64,000 nt of DNA, from positions 372,001 to 436,000 of the forward strand of contig CAVQYV010000004.1 in NCBI GenBank assembly GCA_963718295.1. The letters run 5' to 3'. The position numbers and the translations under genes were made by a program. Below, piece by piece: positions 35,626 through 43,962 of the stretch. The number at the start of each line of letters is the position of its first letter. Position 1 is the stretch's first letter. This stretch comes from CAVQYV01 sp963718295 [NCBI: uncultured Methylomirabilota bacterium] (GTDB lineage Bacteria > Methylomirabilota > Methylomirabilia > CAVQYV01). The notes beneath the pieces are model-generated. The model had not been told where the DNA came from and made no database searches. It saw only the letters and a list, made by a program, of their open reading frames with translations.

Positions 35626-36459
35626 ATGAGTTTTTCTCATCTATTTGGAGCCACGATAGTCGCCTATTTTCTGGCCTCGGTTCTCTACATCTGCTACTCG
35701 GTCTTTCGAATCGATAACCTAGCAAAGGGCGCTACCATCTTTTTACGTCTGGGTTTCCTGGGCCAAACGATAGCCATTGTATGGAGGACCATCACGTCTT
35801 ATCTCCTGGGAATGGGGCATGCCCCCTTCTCCAATCTGTATGAATCCATGATCTTTTTTTCCTGGTGCATCGTATTGGTTTATCTGCTTTTTGAATGGAA
35901 AGTGAAACAGCCGGTTTTTGGTGCCTTTGTGATTCCCTTCGCTCTGCTGACCGCCGCCTATTCGGCAATCCTAAACAGCGAAATAGAGCCGCTCATCCCC
36001 GCCCTCAAGAGTAATTGGCTTCTGATCCATGTTTCCACCTCTTTCTTGGCTTATGGGGCCTTTGCGCTCTCCTTTGGGATCAGCTTGATGTACCTGGTAA
36101 AGATGAAAAATGGGGAAAAGAAAGTGAATGGAGGGCTCGGAACCATCCTTCCTGACGCCGGCCTCTTGGATGAGTACAGCTATAAGGCGATACTGGTGGG
36201 ATTTCCGCTTCTCACCCTTGGGATTCTGACCGGCGCGGTCTGGGCCCATTATGCCTGGGGGTCCTATTGGAGCTGGGATCCGAAAGAAACGTGGTCGCTG
36301 ATTGTCTGGCTCATCTATGCAGGCTTCCTCCACGCCCGTATCGTGGGAGGATGGCGAGGAAAGAGGACCGCCCTCATCTCCATCATTGGTTTTCTGGGGG
36401 TGATTTTTCTGTATCTGGGGGTCAACTTGCTCCTAAGCGGCCTTCACTCCTACGGTTAA
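35626..36459 (+). CDS. ccsA: Cytochrome c biogenesis protein CcsA (haem handling)
   Basis: This is the membrane partner of ResB. The 277-residue product has about eight membrane helices, the haem-binding WWD-type segment WGSYWSWDPKETWSLIVWL (about residues 209-227) and conserved histidines flanking it (AHYAW before, HAR and LHSYG after). LLIHVSTSFLAYGAFALSFG is another family block. GAAGGAGCGGGAAT precedes the ATG. With resB it forms a system II cytochrome c maturation pair, which implies exported c-type cytochromes. Confidence 0.93.
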   Translation: MSFSHLFGATIVAYFLASVLYICYSVFRIDNLAKGATIFLRLGFLGQTIAIVWRTITSYLLGMGHAPFSNLYESMIFFSWCIVLVYLLFEWKVKQPVFGAFVIPFALLTAAYSAILNSEIEPLIPALKSNWLLIHVSTSFLAYGAFALSFGISLMYLVKMKNGEKKVNGGLGTILPDAGLLDEYSYKAILVGFPLLTLGILTGAVWAHYAWGSYWSWDPKETWSLIVWLIYAGFLHARIVGGWRGKRTALISIIGFLGVIFLYLGVNLLLSGLHSYG

Positions 36460-36799
36460 CCTCAGTTGCCTCGTGGGGATGAGGACTTCCTTCCAACGCT
36501 CTGCTCATTTCCGTTCTCTTCTTTCAGCCTCAATCCTTCAAGCTGTGAAGACATTGAGAATGAGTCGAGATCGATAAGGCAATGGATGCGGCCGGGAAGC
36601 CGGAGGGCGGTGAGATCTCCCTCCGACCGGCAACCCTATCGGACGCACCGGCATCTTTAGTAATGGGAGAGTTGGCTGGATCCGTCAGGAGGAGGGCTTC
36701 TTGGGACTTGCCTCCCAGTACCATGAACGGGCGATTCTTGCAGTGAACCGAGACTCTCATCTGAATGGGCGAGATTGATGATCTTTCCCCTTGAAATCA
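36460..36799. other. Gap upstream of the hyp operon
   Basis: There is no intact gene. A strong hairpin stands near 36600-36630 (GCCGGAGGG paired with CCCTCCG..CGGC). Two frames look faintly protein-like: ISLRPATLSDAPASLVMGEL around 36613-36672, and GWIRQEEGFLGLASQYHERA around 36673-36732, ending at 36778. Together they could be the remnant of a small GNAT-like gene, but this is weak. A promoter for hypA should lie here, but none is clear. Confidence 0.35.
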
Positions 36800-37141
36800 A
36801 TGCATGAGCTGAGTCTGGCACAGAACATATTGGAGGTTGCCCTGCGCAATGCGAGGGATCAGGGGTTCGAGAAGATTCATTCCCTTCACCTCAAGATCGG
36901 GAGACTATCCGGGGTCGAGCCGGAGTCTCTATGTTTTTGCTTCTCAGTCCTGTCCGCTCATACGATCGCCGAGTCTGCTCGAGTCGAGGTAGAGAAGGTT
37001 CCCGTCCGGGGTAGATGTCGTGGATGCTCCACAGAATTTGAGCTTCAGGAGTTGGAGTTCCTGTGCCCGAGCTGCCGTGGTAACGAAATCGACCTGATAG
37101 CGGGGACCGAGATGCAACTTGACAGAATGGAGGTAGAGTGA
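36800..37141 (+). CDS. hypA: Hydrogenase nickel incorporation protein HypA
   Basis: HypA delivers nickel to the hydrogenase large subunit with HypB. The start is set at ATG 36800, because the product then begins MHELSLAQNILEVAL with the Ni-binding His2; an upstream in-frame TTG at 36791 would displace it. The zinc site is GRCRGCSTEFELQE with a second pair CPSC. The 113 residues are standard. It opens a compact hypA-B-F-C-D-E operon. Confidence 0.95.
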   Translation: MHELSLAQNILEVALRNARDQGFEKIHSLHLKIGRLSGVEPESLCFCFSVLSAHTIAESARVEVEKVPVRGRCRGCSTEFELQELEFLCPSCRGNEIDLIAGTEMQLDRMEVE

Positions 37142-37833
37142 TGGAGATCCGATTGTCCGAGGATCTCATGGAAGCCAACAATCAAGTGGCTGCAAGAATC
37201 TGGAGCTCTTTATCCAGGAAGGGCATACTCACCCTCAATCTCCTGAGCTCCCCGGGGACGGGGAAAACAACTCTGATCGAGAAGACGCTACAGAGCCTGA
37301 AGGGAAGGGCGAATGCAGTAATCATCGTGGGAGATGTTCAGACTTCCCGGGACAAAGACAGATATGAGCGAGCGGGGTTCAAGGCCGTTCAGATCAACAC
37401 CGAAGGTGGCTGCCACCTGACCGCGGGAATGGTCGAGAAGGCGCTGGAAAATCTCGATCTCACCGGCATCGAGATCCTTTTCATCGAAAATGTGGGAAAT
37501 CTGGTATGCCCGGCGGGCTTTCACCTGGGTGAGGATATGAAGGTGGTGCTCCTGAGCACCGCGGAGGGCGATGACAAACCAGCGAAGTATCCGAGCGCCT
37601 TCTTCCATTCCCAGGTCATGCTCATTACCAAGATAGATATCTTGCCTCTCACGAACTTTGATTTGGCCTCGGCCAAAAGTGATGCCCAGAAGATCAATCC
37701 CAGTCTGAAGATATTTGAGATATCCTCATTGAGGGGAACGGGGATGGGGGAATGGACGGATTGGATACTCGAGAGGGCGGCTGAGAAGAAGAGGAATTCG
37801 GGATCGAAAAATGATGGCGCGCTGCAGGATTAA
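37141..37833 (+). CDS. hypB: Hydrogenase/urease nickel insertion GTPase HypB
   Basis: This is a SIMIBI-class GTPase for nickel insertion. The 230-residue product has the P-loop LLSSPGTGKTTLIEKTL, VGDVQTSRDKDRYER, the metal-site region INTEGGCHLTAGMVEKAL, FIENVGNLVCPAGFHLGE and TKIDILP. It lacks the N-terminal CxxCGC motif and the His-rich nickel storage tract seen in some HypB proteins. ATG 37141 is chosen because GGAGG lies 7 bases upstream; a GTG at 37138 overlaps hypA. Confidence 0.95.
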   Translation: MEIRLSEDLMEANNQVAARIWSSLSRKGILTLNLLSSPGTGKTTLIEKTLQSLKGRANAVIIVGDVQTSRDKDRYERAGFKAVQINTEGGCHLTAGMVEKALENLDLTGIEILFIENVGNLVCPAGFHLGEDMKVVLLSTAEGDDKPAKYPSAFFHSQVMLITKIDILPLTNFDLASAKSDAQKINPSLKIFEISSLRGTGMGEWTDWILERAAEKKRNSGSKNDGALQD

Positions 37834-40093
37834 GATACAGGGAGTCGTCCAAGGGGTGGGATTTCGCCCCTTCGTTTTCCGCCTGGCCGAGGAAAGAGGA
37901 GTCCAAGGCTGGATCATCAATACCCCGGGGGGAGTTGAGATCGAGGCGCAGGCTGAAAAGGCTATTTTGGATCAGCTGGTGAACGATCTCCCCCTATTGG
38001 CCCCTCCTTTGGCCCAGATCGAAGGGATCTGGGTGTCGGATGGGATGCCTCTTTTGATGTACGAAGGATTTTCCATCCTGGAAAGCTCCCTGGACGCTGA
38101 GCGCTCCGCCATGATCTCACCCGATATAGCCACTTGCCCCGAGTGTCTCTTTGAGCTTCTCTCGGCCCAGGACAGGAGGTTTGGCTATCCTTTCCTGAAT
38201 TGCACGAACTGCGGACCTCGGTTCAGCATCATTCGGGATATCCCGTATGATCGGGGGCGCACTACCATGGAGGCCTTTTCCATGTGCCCCCTTTGCCGTG
38301 CCGAATACGAAGACCCTCGGAATAGAAGATTTCACGCCCAGCCTAATGCCTGTTGGGATTGTGGTCCTCAACTCCGCCTAAAGGAGCGTTCGGTGGCAGG
38401 CCGAGATTGTATCCGGGAGGCTTATGATCTCCTCAAGCAGGGGAAGGTATTGGCCATCAAGGGACTGGGCGGCTATCATCTGGCGGTGGATGCTACGAAT
38501 GCCGAGGCGGTGGCCTGTCTCCGGGCTCGCAAGCGGCGAGAGGAGAAGCCCCTGGCGATCATGGCCAAAGATACGGCCACGATCAGGGAGTTCTGCCAGC
38601 TGAGCCGGGAGGAGGAGGTGCTTCTTCAGAAGCCCGCTAGGCCCATTGTCCTGCTCAGGAAACGTTCCTTTTCTTTGATCGCGGAGGAGGTGGCTCCTGA
38701 CAATCGATTTCTGGGGGTATTCCTTCCCTACACCCCCCTCCATCACCTTTTGTTCTCTTATGAGGGAGAGGAGGGAAGGCTTCTGGCGTTGGTGATGACC
38801 AGCGGCAATCTCAGCGAGGAGCCTCTTGCTTATCAGGACCAGGAGGCAGAGCGGAGGCTGGCGGGGATTGCCGATGATTTCCTCCTCCACGATCGAGAAA
38901 TTCATACCCGTAGCGATGATTCCGTGAGCCGGGTCATTGCGGGCCAGGAGATGATCTTGCGAAGATCTCGTGGATATGCGCCCCTTCCGATTCGACTCAA
39001 TTCCGCTTCCCCCTTTCATATCTTGGGATGTGGGGCGGAATTGAAGAACACCATTTGCCTCTACAAGGGGGAGTACGCCTTTGTCAGCCAGCATATCGGC
39101 GATCTGGAAAACTATGAGACGCTTTCCTACTTCGAAGAGACCATCCGTCATCTAGGCCGTATCTTGGAGATTAAGCCCGAAGTGGTAGCCTATGACATGC
39201 ATCCCGATTATCTTTCCACCCAACACGCCTTGAGGCAGTCAGGATGGCAGAGGATCCCGGTCCAGCATCACCACGCCCACCTTTGCAGTGCCATGGCGGA
39301 ACACCGGTTAGAGGGGCCCTGTCTGGGAATCATCTGTGACGGAACTGGCTACGGAGCCGATGGCAAAATCTGGGGATGCGAGTTCATGATGGGAGACTAC
39401 CGGGATTTCACCCGTTTGGGTCATCTGAGGTATCTTCCGCTCCCCGGGGGGCAGGCATCGATCAAGAAGCCCTATCGAATGGCCCTGAGCTATCTGTACG
39501 CCTACGTGGGCGAAGACCTGGAATCATCCATATTTTGCAGGAGATTTCCACCTCAGGAAGTTCAGGCGGTAATCAGGATGGTAAAGGATGGCTTCAACTC
39601 CCCCTTGGTCTCCAGCATGGGCAGACTCTTCGATGCGGTCTCTTCCCTGTTGGGGATTCGGGATAGGGTCACCTTTGAAGGACAGGCAGCTATGGCGCTG
39701 GAGATGGCTGCGGAGGATTCCTGGGAGGGCCATTACGGGTATGCTGTGAGAAGGGAGAGGGAGGGATGGATTGTCGATCCGATCCCCTTGATCGCCGACC
39801 TCCTCGAGGACCTACGGTGCGGCACCGGAGTCTCCCGCATCGCAGCTTCCTTTCACAATACGGTTGTCCTCTTCTTGCAGGAGATGGCCCAGAAAATGGC
39901 GGAGGAAACCGGCCTGGATCGGGTGATACTGAGCGGTGGGGTTTTCCAGAACGGCTATCTGGTGGAGAGGCTGACGCAGGCCCTGGTGAAAGTGGGATTG
40001 GTTCCTGTCCTCCATCGAAGGGTTCCTCCCAATGACGGAGGGATCTCCCTGGGGCAGGTGGCTATTGCAAAGGCGCGAATGGCCCCCGCTTAA
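37811..40093 (+). CDS. hypF: Carbamoyltransferase HypF
   Basis: HypF makes the carbamoyl group that becomes the CN ligands of the NiFe active site. The 760 residues contain an acylphosphatase domain (IQGVVQGVGFRPFVFRLAEE), two zinc fingers (CPECLFELL..CTNCGPRFS, CPLCRAEY..CWDCGP), a YrdC-like domain (VLAIKGLGGYHLAVDATNAE, KRREEKPLAIMAKD) and a C-terminal Kae1-like carbamoyltransferase domain (YDMHPDYLSTQHA, QHHHAHLCSAMAEH, CDGTGYGADG, ILSGGVFQNGYL). It overlaps hypB by 23 bases. Confidence 0.96.
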   Translation: MMARCRIKIQGVVQGVGFRPFVFRLAEERGVQGWIINTPGGVEIEAQAEKAILDQLVNDLPLLAPPLAQIEGIWVSDGMPLLMYEGFSILESSLDAERSAMISPDIATCPECLFELLSAQDRRFGYPFLNCTNCGPRFSIIRDIPYDRGRTTMEAFSMCPLCRAEYEDPRNRRFHAQPNACWDCGPQLRLKERSVAGRDCIREAYDLLKQGKVLAIKGLGGYHLAVDATNAEAVACLRARKRREEKPLAIMAKDTATIREFCQLSREEEVLLQKPARPIVLLRKRSFSLIAEEVAPDNRFLGVFLPYTPLHHLLFSYEGEEGRLLALVMTSGNLSEEPLAYQDQEAERRLAGIADDFLLHDREIHTRSDDSVSRVIAGQEMILRRSRGYAPLPIRLNSASPFHILGCGAELKNTICLYKGEYAFVSQHIGDLENYETLSYFEETIRHLGRILEIKPEVVAYDMHPDYLSTQHALRQSGWQRIPVQHHHAHLCSAMAEHRLEGPCLGIICDGTGYGADGKIWGCEFMMGDYRDFTRLGHLRYLPLPGGQASIKKPYRMALSYLYAYVGEDLESSIFCRRFPPQEVQAVIRMVKDGFNSPLVSSMGRLFDAVSSLLGIRDRVTFEGQAAMALEMAAEDSWEGHYGYAVRREREGWIVDPIPLIADLLEDLRCGTGVSRIAASFHNTVVLFLQEMAQKMAEETGLDRVILSGGVFQNGYLVERLTQALVKVGLVPVLHRRVPPNDGGISLGQVAIAKARMAPA

Positions 40094-40123
40094 GCCCAAA
40101 GTCCTTTGAAATGAGGTGAGATT

Positions 40124-40336
40124 ATGTGTATCGCGGTTCCGGGGAAGGTGTTGAAGGTGGAAGGAGATGTGGCCACCGTCTCTTTCGGTGGGAGTGTACG
40201 CCAGGCGAATCTGGACCTGGTAGAGGGAATCCAGGAGGGTGAGTACATCATCGTCCACGCGGGATTTGCGATTCGTAAGCTGGATGAAAAGGGAAGCGGC
40301 AGAGACGCTGGAGCTGATGAGAGAGGCGGGGCTTGA
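40124..40336 (+). CDS. hypC: Hydrogenase assembly chaperone HypC
   Basis: This small chaperone holds the Fe(CN)2CO group with HypD and passes it to the large-subunit precursor. The 70 residues begin MCIAVPGKVLKVEGDVATVS, with the essential Cys2, and contain NLDLVEGIQEGEYIIVHAGF. GAGGTGAG precedes the ATG. It overlaps hypD by 4 bases. Confidence 0.95.
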   Translation: MCIAVPGKVLKVEGDVATVSFGGSVRQANLDLVEGIQEGEYIIVHAGFAIRKLDEKGSGRDAGADERGGA

Positions 40337-41430
40337 AATACATTGATGAGTTTCGCGATTGGAAGCTCGCGCAAGATCTGGCATCCAGGATCAGCAGATG
40401 CTCGGTCAAGTCCTTAAACCTGATGGAGGTATGCGGATCCCACACCGTCTCCATCTTTCGCCATGGGATTCGAGATCTTTTGCCGGCCACGATTCGTCTC
40501 CTTTCCGGCCCTGGATGCCCGGTTTGTGTGACAGCCAAGAAGGACATCGACCAGGCCCTTGCCTTAGCCCGCACCCCGGGCATAATATTTGCCACCTTCG
40601 GCGATATGATGCGGGTTCCCGGGTCCGGCGGCAGCTTGCAGGATGTCAGGGCCCAGGGAGCCGATGTGCGCATTGTTTATTCTCCGCTGGAGGCCCTGCA
40701 ATTTGCCCAGATGGAGCGACAGAAGAAGGTAGTATTTTTCGCCGTGGGCTTTGAGACCACCTCCCCCCTGATTGCAGCCACCGTCAAGAGGGCAATTTCC
40801 CTGGGATTGGAGAATTACCATATCTTCTCTGTTCATAAACTGATCCCCCCTGCACTGAGGTCTCTGGTCTCCTCCCAGGAGGTGAAGATAGATGGTTTCC
40901 TGCTTCCCGGCCACGTGAGTGCCATGATCGGCTCCGGGCCCTATCAGTTTTTGGCGGAGGAATTCCGCACCCCCGCCGTGATCTCTGGGTTTGAACCATT
41001 GGATATCCTCCAGTCGATCTGGATGCTGGCCCAGCAGGTGGAAAGAGGGGAAGCCAGCGTTCAGATTCAGTACGATCGGGTGGTGGCTTCGGAGGGAAAT
41101 TGGAAGGCCATACGGTCGGTCGAGGAGATCTTCCGTCCCGTGGATGATCATTGGCGGGGGCTGGGGGTGATTCCCCTGTCGGGACTCAAGCTTCGGGAGG
41201 AGTGGTCGAGATGGGACGCGGAGGGGCACTTCGACCTGCACTTCGTCTCCGAGTCGGATCACCCGGAATGCCAGTGCGGAAAGGTTCTCAGGGGGGTATT
41301 CCTGCCTACCGACTGTCCGCTTTTCGGCAATGTCTGTTCCCCGGAAGATCCCTTGGGTCCTTGCATGGTTTCATCGGAGGGGACGTGTTCGGCCTATTAC
41401 CGCTATGGAAAAGGATCGAGGGTTTTATGA
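40333..41430 (+). CDS. hypD: Hydrogenase formation protein HypD
   Basis: HypD is a 4Fe-4S protein that assembles the Fe(CN)2CO unit. The 365-residue product has MEVCGSHTVSIFRHGIRDLL, LLSGPGCPVCVTAKKDID, FVAVGFETT-type FFAVGFETTSPLIAATVK, LLPGHVSAMIG, and the C-terminal cluster cysteines (CQCGKVLRG, CPLFGNVCSPEDPLGPCMV, SEGTCSAYYRYG). The TTG start at 40333 overlaps hypC. The stop overlaps hypE at ATGA. Confidence 0.96.
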   Translation: MKYIDEFRDWKLAQDLASRISRCSVKSLNLMEVCGSHTVSIFRHGIRDLLPATIRLLSGPGCPVCVTAKKDIDQALALARTPGIIFATFGDMMRVPGSGGSLQDVRAQGADVRIVYSPLEALQFAQMERQKKVVFFAVGFETTSPLIAATVKRAISLGLENYHIFSVHKLIPPALRSLVSSQEVKIDGFLLPGHVSAMIGSGPYQFLAEEFRTPAVISGFEPLDILQSIWMLAQQVERGEASVQIQYDRVVASEGNWKAIRSVEEIFRPVDDHWRGLGVIPLSGLKLREEWSRWDAEGHFDLHFVSESDHPECQCGKVLRGVFLPTDCPLFGNVCSPEDPLGPCMVSSEGTCSAYYRYGKGSRVL

Positions 41431-42467
41431 AGGAAAAAGGCCAAGATCCCTCCCCTGGCATCGAAAAGATCCTGCTGGCCCATGGCGCCGGAGGAAGAAT
41501 GGCCCATCAGCTGATCGCAGGCCACCTTCTTCCATCCTTGTCGAATCCTCATTTAGACCAGTTGGATGATTCGGCCATCCTGAAAATGGGAGATTTCCGT
41601 TTGGCCTTTACCACGGATTCCTACGTGGTCGATCCCCCCTTCTTCCCGGGAGGAGATATTGGAAGGCTGGCCGTGTGCGGAACGGTGAATGACCTTTCCA
41701 TGGTAGGCGCCAGGCCGCTCTATCTTTCTCTTTCTCTGATCATGGAAGAGGGGCTTTTGCTCTCGGATTTGGAAAAGATCGTTGCCTCCATCCAGGCGGC
41801 GGCCCAGGAGGCAGGGGTGCTCATTGTCACCGGGGATACCAAGGTGGTGGGAAAGGGAGGGGCGGATGGGATTTTTCTCAATACCTCCGGGATAGGGGTT
41901 ATTCAGGATCCAGGGATCTTTATTTCCGGCAGCAACGCCCAAGTTGGCGATCAGGTGATCCTGAGTGGAAGCATCGCCGATCACGGAATCGCTGTGATCT
42001 CCCGACGGGAAGGGTTCTTCCTGGGAGAGGACCTTGAAAGCGACGTGGCCCCCCTGAATGGGCTGGTTCAGGATATGCTAAGAGTCAGCAGGGAGGTTCA
42101 TGTGCTCCGAGATCCCACCCGGGGAGGACTGGCCACTGCCCTGAATGAGATCGCAGAGCAGTCTTCAGTGGGGGTCGTATTGGAGGAGTCGAGGATTCCC
42201 GTTCGGGAGTCGGTTCGGGGTGCGTGCGAATTGCTGGGGCTGGATCCCCTGTATGTGGCCAATGAGGGAAAGCTGGTGGCCATGGTGAAGAAGGATGCCG
42301 CCGGATCCGTTTTGGAGGCGATGAAGAATCACCCTCTCGGCAGGGGGGCGGAGATCATCGGCGAAATTACGGAGAATCCCAAGGGGATGGTATTGCTGAG
42401 GACGAGAATAGGGGGGACCCGAGTGGTGGATATGCTGACCGGGGAGGCCTTGCCTCGGATATGCTGA
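41427..42467 (+). CDS. hypE: Hydrogenase expression/formation protein HypE
   Basis: HypE is the ATP-dependent dehydratase that turns HypF's carbamoyl group into cyanide. The 346-residue product begins at ATG 41427; the frame is open upstream but overlaps hypD. It shows LLAHGAGGRMAHQLIAGHLL, FTTDSYVVDPPFFPGGDIG, CGTVNDLSMVGARPLYLS, VTGDTKVVGKGGADGIF, RDPTRGGLATALNEIA and the C-terminal PRIC with the catalytic cysteine. It ends 14 bases from a convergent gene. No hydrogenase structural gene lies downstream in the window. Confidence 0.96.
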   Translation: MKEKGQDPSPGIEKILLAHGAGGRMAHQLIAGHLLPSLSNPHLDQLDDSAILKMGDFRLAFTTDSYVVDPPFFPGGDIGRLAVCGTVNDLSMVGARPLYLSLSLIMEEGLLLSDLEKIVASIQAAAQEAGVLIVTGDTKVVGKGGADGIFLNTSGIGVIQDPGIFISGSNAQVGDQVILSGSIADHGIAVISRREGFFLGEDLESDVAPLNGLVQDMLRVSREVHVLRDPTRGGLATALNEIAEQSSVGVVLEESRIPVRESVRGACELLGLDPLYVANEGKLVAMVKKDAAGSVLEAMKNHPLGRGAEIIGEITENPKGMVLLRTRIGGTRVVDMLTGEALPRIC

Positions 42468-42481
42468 GATTATACTGCCCT

Positions 42482-43951
42482 TTAAATCCCTACGGGGACA
42501 TCTCTCTGGAAAGTGGCGATGCCTCCTTTCTGGCTAACGATCCGGATGTTGAGCACGAACCTGCCGCTGGGTATTTTTCTGAAGCTGACCCGAAATCGGC
42601 CCTCTTTATCCGCTTGCATGGATACGGTGTTGATGGAGAGGGAAGCGGATGGCTCCGTAGTCCCTTGGATGTGTACGTTATTCCCTTCTCGCCCTGCAAT
42701 AACCACCAGGTTATCAATCTTGAAGGGCACGCCCTCCGCAGTATACTTTAGCTGAAAGATCTCCTCATCGCTGAATCCACCCTCCGAGCCGCCAGAATTA
42801 AAGCTGCTTACCCTCCAGAAATAAGTCCCAGCCTCCAGCCTTTCCACTTCATAAAGCTGAGATTCCAAGGGCTTGAAATCGACGATCGGATCGAAGAAAA
42901 ACTGATCCTGTGCGATCTGCAAGTGATAGGCCTTAGCCCCTGAGGCCTTCCCCCACACGAAGGTGACCTTTCCTTGCTGGGGATTGGGGAAGACAAGTTG
43001 CCTCATGTCGATCGGAGTAACCAAGGAAGGGGGTGGGGCCAAAGGAGAAGGAGAGGAAATGATCTGGGAATTCCGGGTGATTGTGACCTCTTGATTCTCC
43101 GTCACCTTGACGGTTTTATCTTGGCTGGAGATGTCGGCAGCTCCGGAGTGAACCCGGATCCTGCTGTCGTTCTCGGAGGAGACTTGGACCGCCAGATTCG
43201 CCTTTTCGACCTTTGCCACAGCGGTGGGCATTTCGATCCGGAATTCAGAGGTCCTGGTACCCTGGCCTTTGATCTTGGCCTCGACGTCTGACACCATCAG
43301 GCGGATAGAAGATTTCTTGGTCCTGGTATTGATATCCTCGGAGAGATTTCCCATGACAATGAAAGAATTGGGCTTTACCCGGAGGATGCTGGCATCATCG
43401 AAGGCTATTTGGATCTGAGAGTTGGAGAAGGTTCGAATCTGATCCTCGGGAGACAGCTTCATCCCTGCGGTTGCGGGCTGCCAGGATAATTCCTTGGCTC
43501 GCTTGAACTCCACCTTTCCTGAGACGCCGGAGACAGTGGCAAACCTGGCGGCAGTGGCACTTTCTTCCGTCGATTGGGATTGGGCATGGTGGGCCAGCAT
43601 ATCCGCTTGGACTGCGTGATCGTATGCGGTCTTGAAGTCTCCTGCATCGAAGAATCGCTTCGCTTTGGTAAGCTCTTGGGATGCCTGGGCAAATTTCTCG
43701 TAGGCGAATATTTCGGCCCCTGTTCCCGAGGCTTTTAGGATGGATTTCTCCGCCGCACTGATTGCCTCTTTCGCCTTCTCTGCCATGGTGGACCCTTGCA
43801 CAAAGAAGAAGGCCAGAAGGCCGCCGATAAGGAGCAGGACAAATAGGATCGTGATCCAAGCATAAAGTGCTCTCCGGGAGATGACCAGGACTTTCCAATC
43901 TAAGCGCTTTCTCCAATTTGCTCCCTTGACGGAAGATGAAGGGGCAGGCAT
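42482..43951 (-). CDS. FecR-domain membrane protein
   Basis: The 489-residue product has one N-terminal transmembrane helix (YAWITILFVLLLIGGLLAFF, about 31-50), a helical region (AKEAISAAEKSILKASG, FAQASQELTKAKRFFDAG) and a FecR domain (VSGVSGKVEFKRAKELSWQP, GMKLSPEDQIRTFSNSQIQI, DDASILRVKPNSFIVM). A fibronectin-like or carbohydrate-binding region (KVTFVWGKASGAKAYHLQIA, YFWRVSSFNSGG) and a beta-rich tail (VVIAGREGNNVHIQGTTEPS) follow. It probably acts in the periplasm. It is the last gene of a three-gene signalling transcript and convergent with hypE. Confidence 0.78.
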   Translation of the reverse strand: MPAPSSSVKGANWRKRLDWKVLVISRRALYAWITILFVLLLIGGLLAFFFVQGSTMAEKAKEAISAAEKSILKASGTGAEIFAYEKFAQASQELTKAKRFFDAGDFKTAYDHAVQADMLAHHAQSQSTEESATAARFATVSGVSGKVEFKRAKELSWQPATAGMKLSPEDQIRTFSNSQIQIAFDDASILRVKPNSFIVMGNLSEDINTRTKKSSIRLMVSDVEAKIKGQGTRTSEFRIEMPTAVAKVEKANLAVQVSSENDSRIRVHSGAADISSQDKTVKVTENQEVTITRNSQIISSPSPLAPPPSLVTPIDMRQLVFPNPQQGKVTFVWGKASGAKAYHLQIAQDQFFFDPIVDFKPLESQLYEVERLEAGTYFWRVSSFNSGGSEGGFSDEEIFQLKYTAEGVPFKIDNLVVIAGREGNNVHIQGTTEPSASLSINTVSMQADKEGRFRVSFRKIPSGRFVLNIRIVSQKGGIATFQRDVPVGI

Positions 43952-43962
43952 CTCGTTCCTCG

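Noticed and set aside
36600-36660. SAM-I riboswitch suggested by GACCGGCAACC next to a GC hairpin
   Set aside because: The rest of the SAM-I core (kink-turn, GAGGGACTGGCCC, GAAGCCCGG order) is missing, and the downstream gene is hypA, not methionine metabolism.
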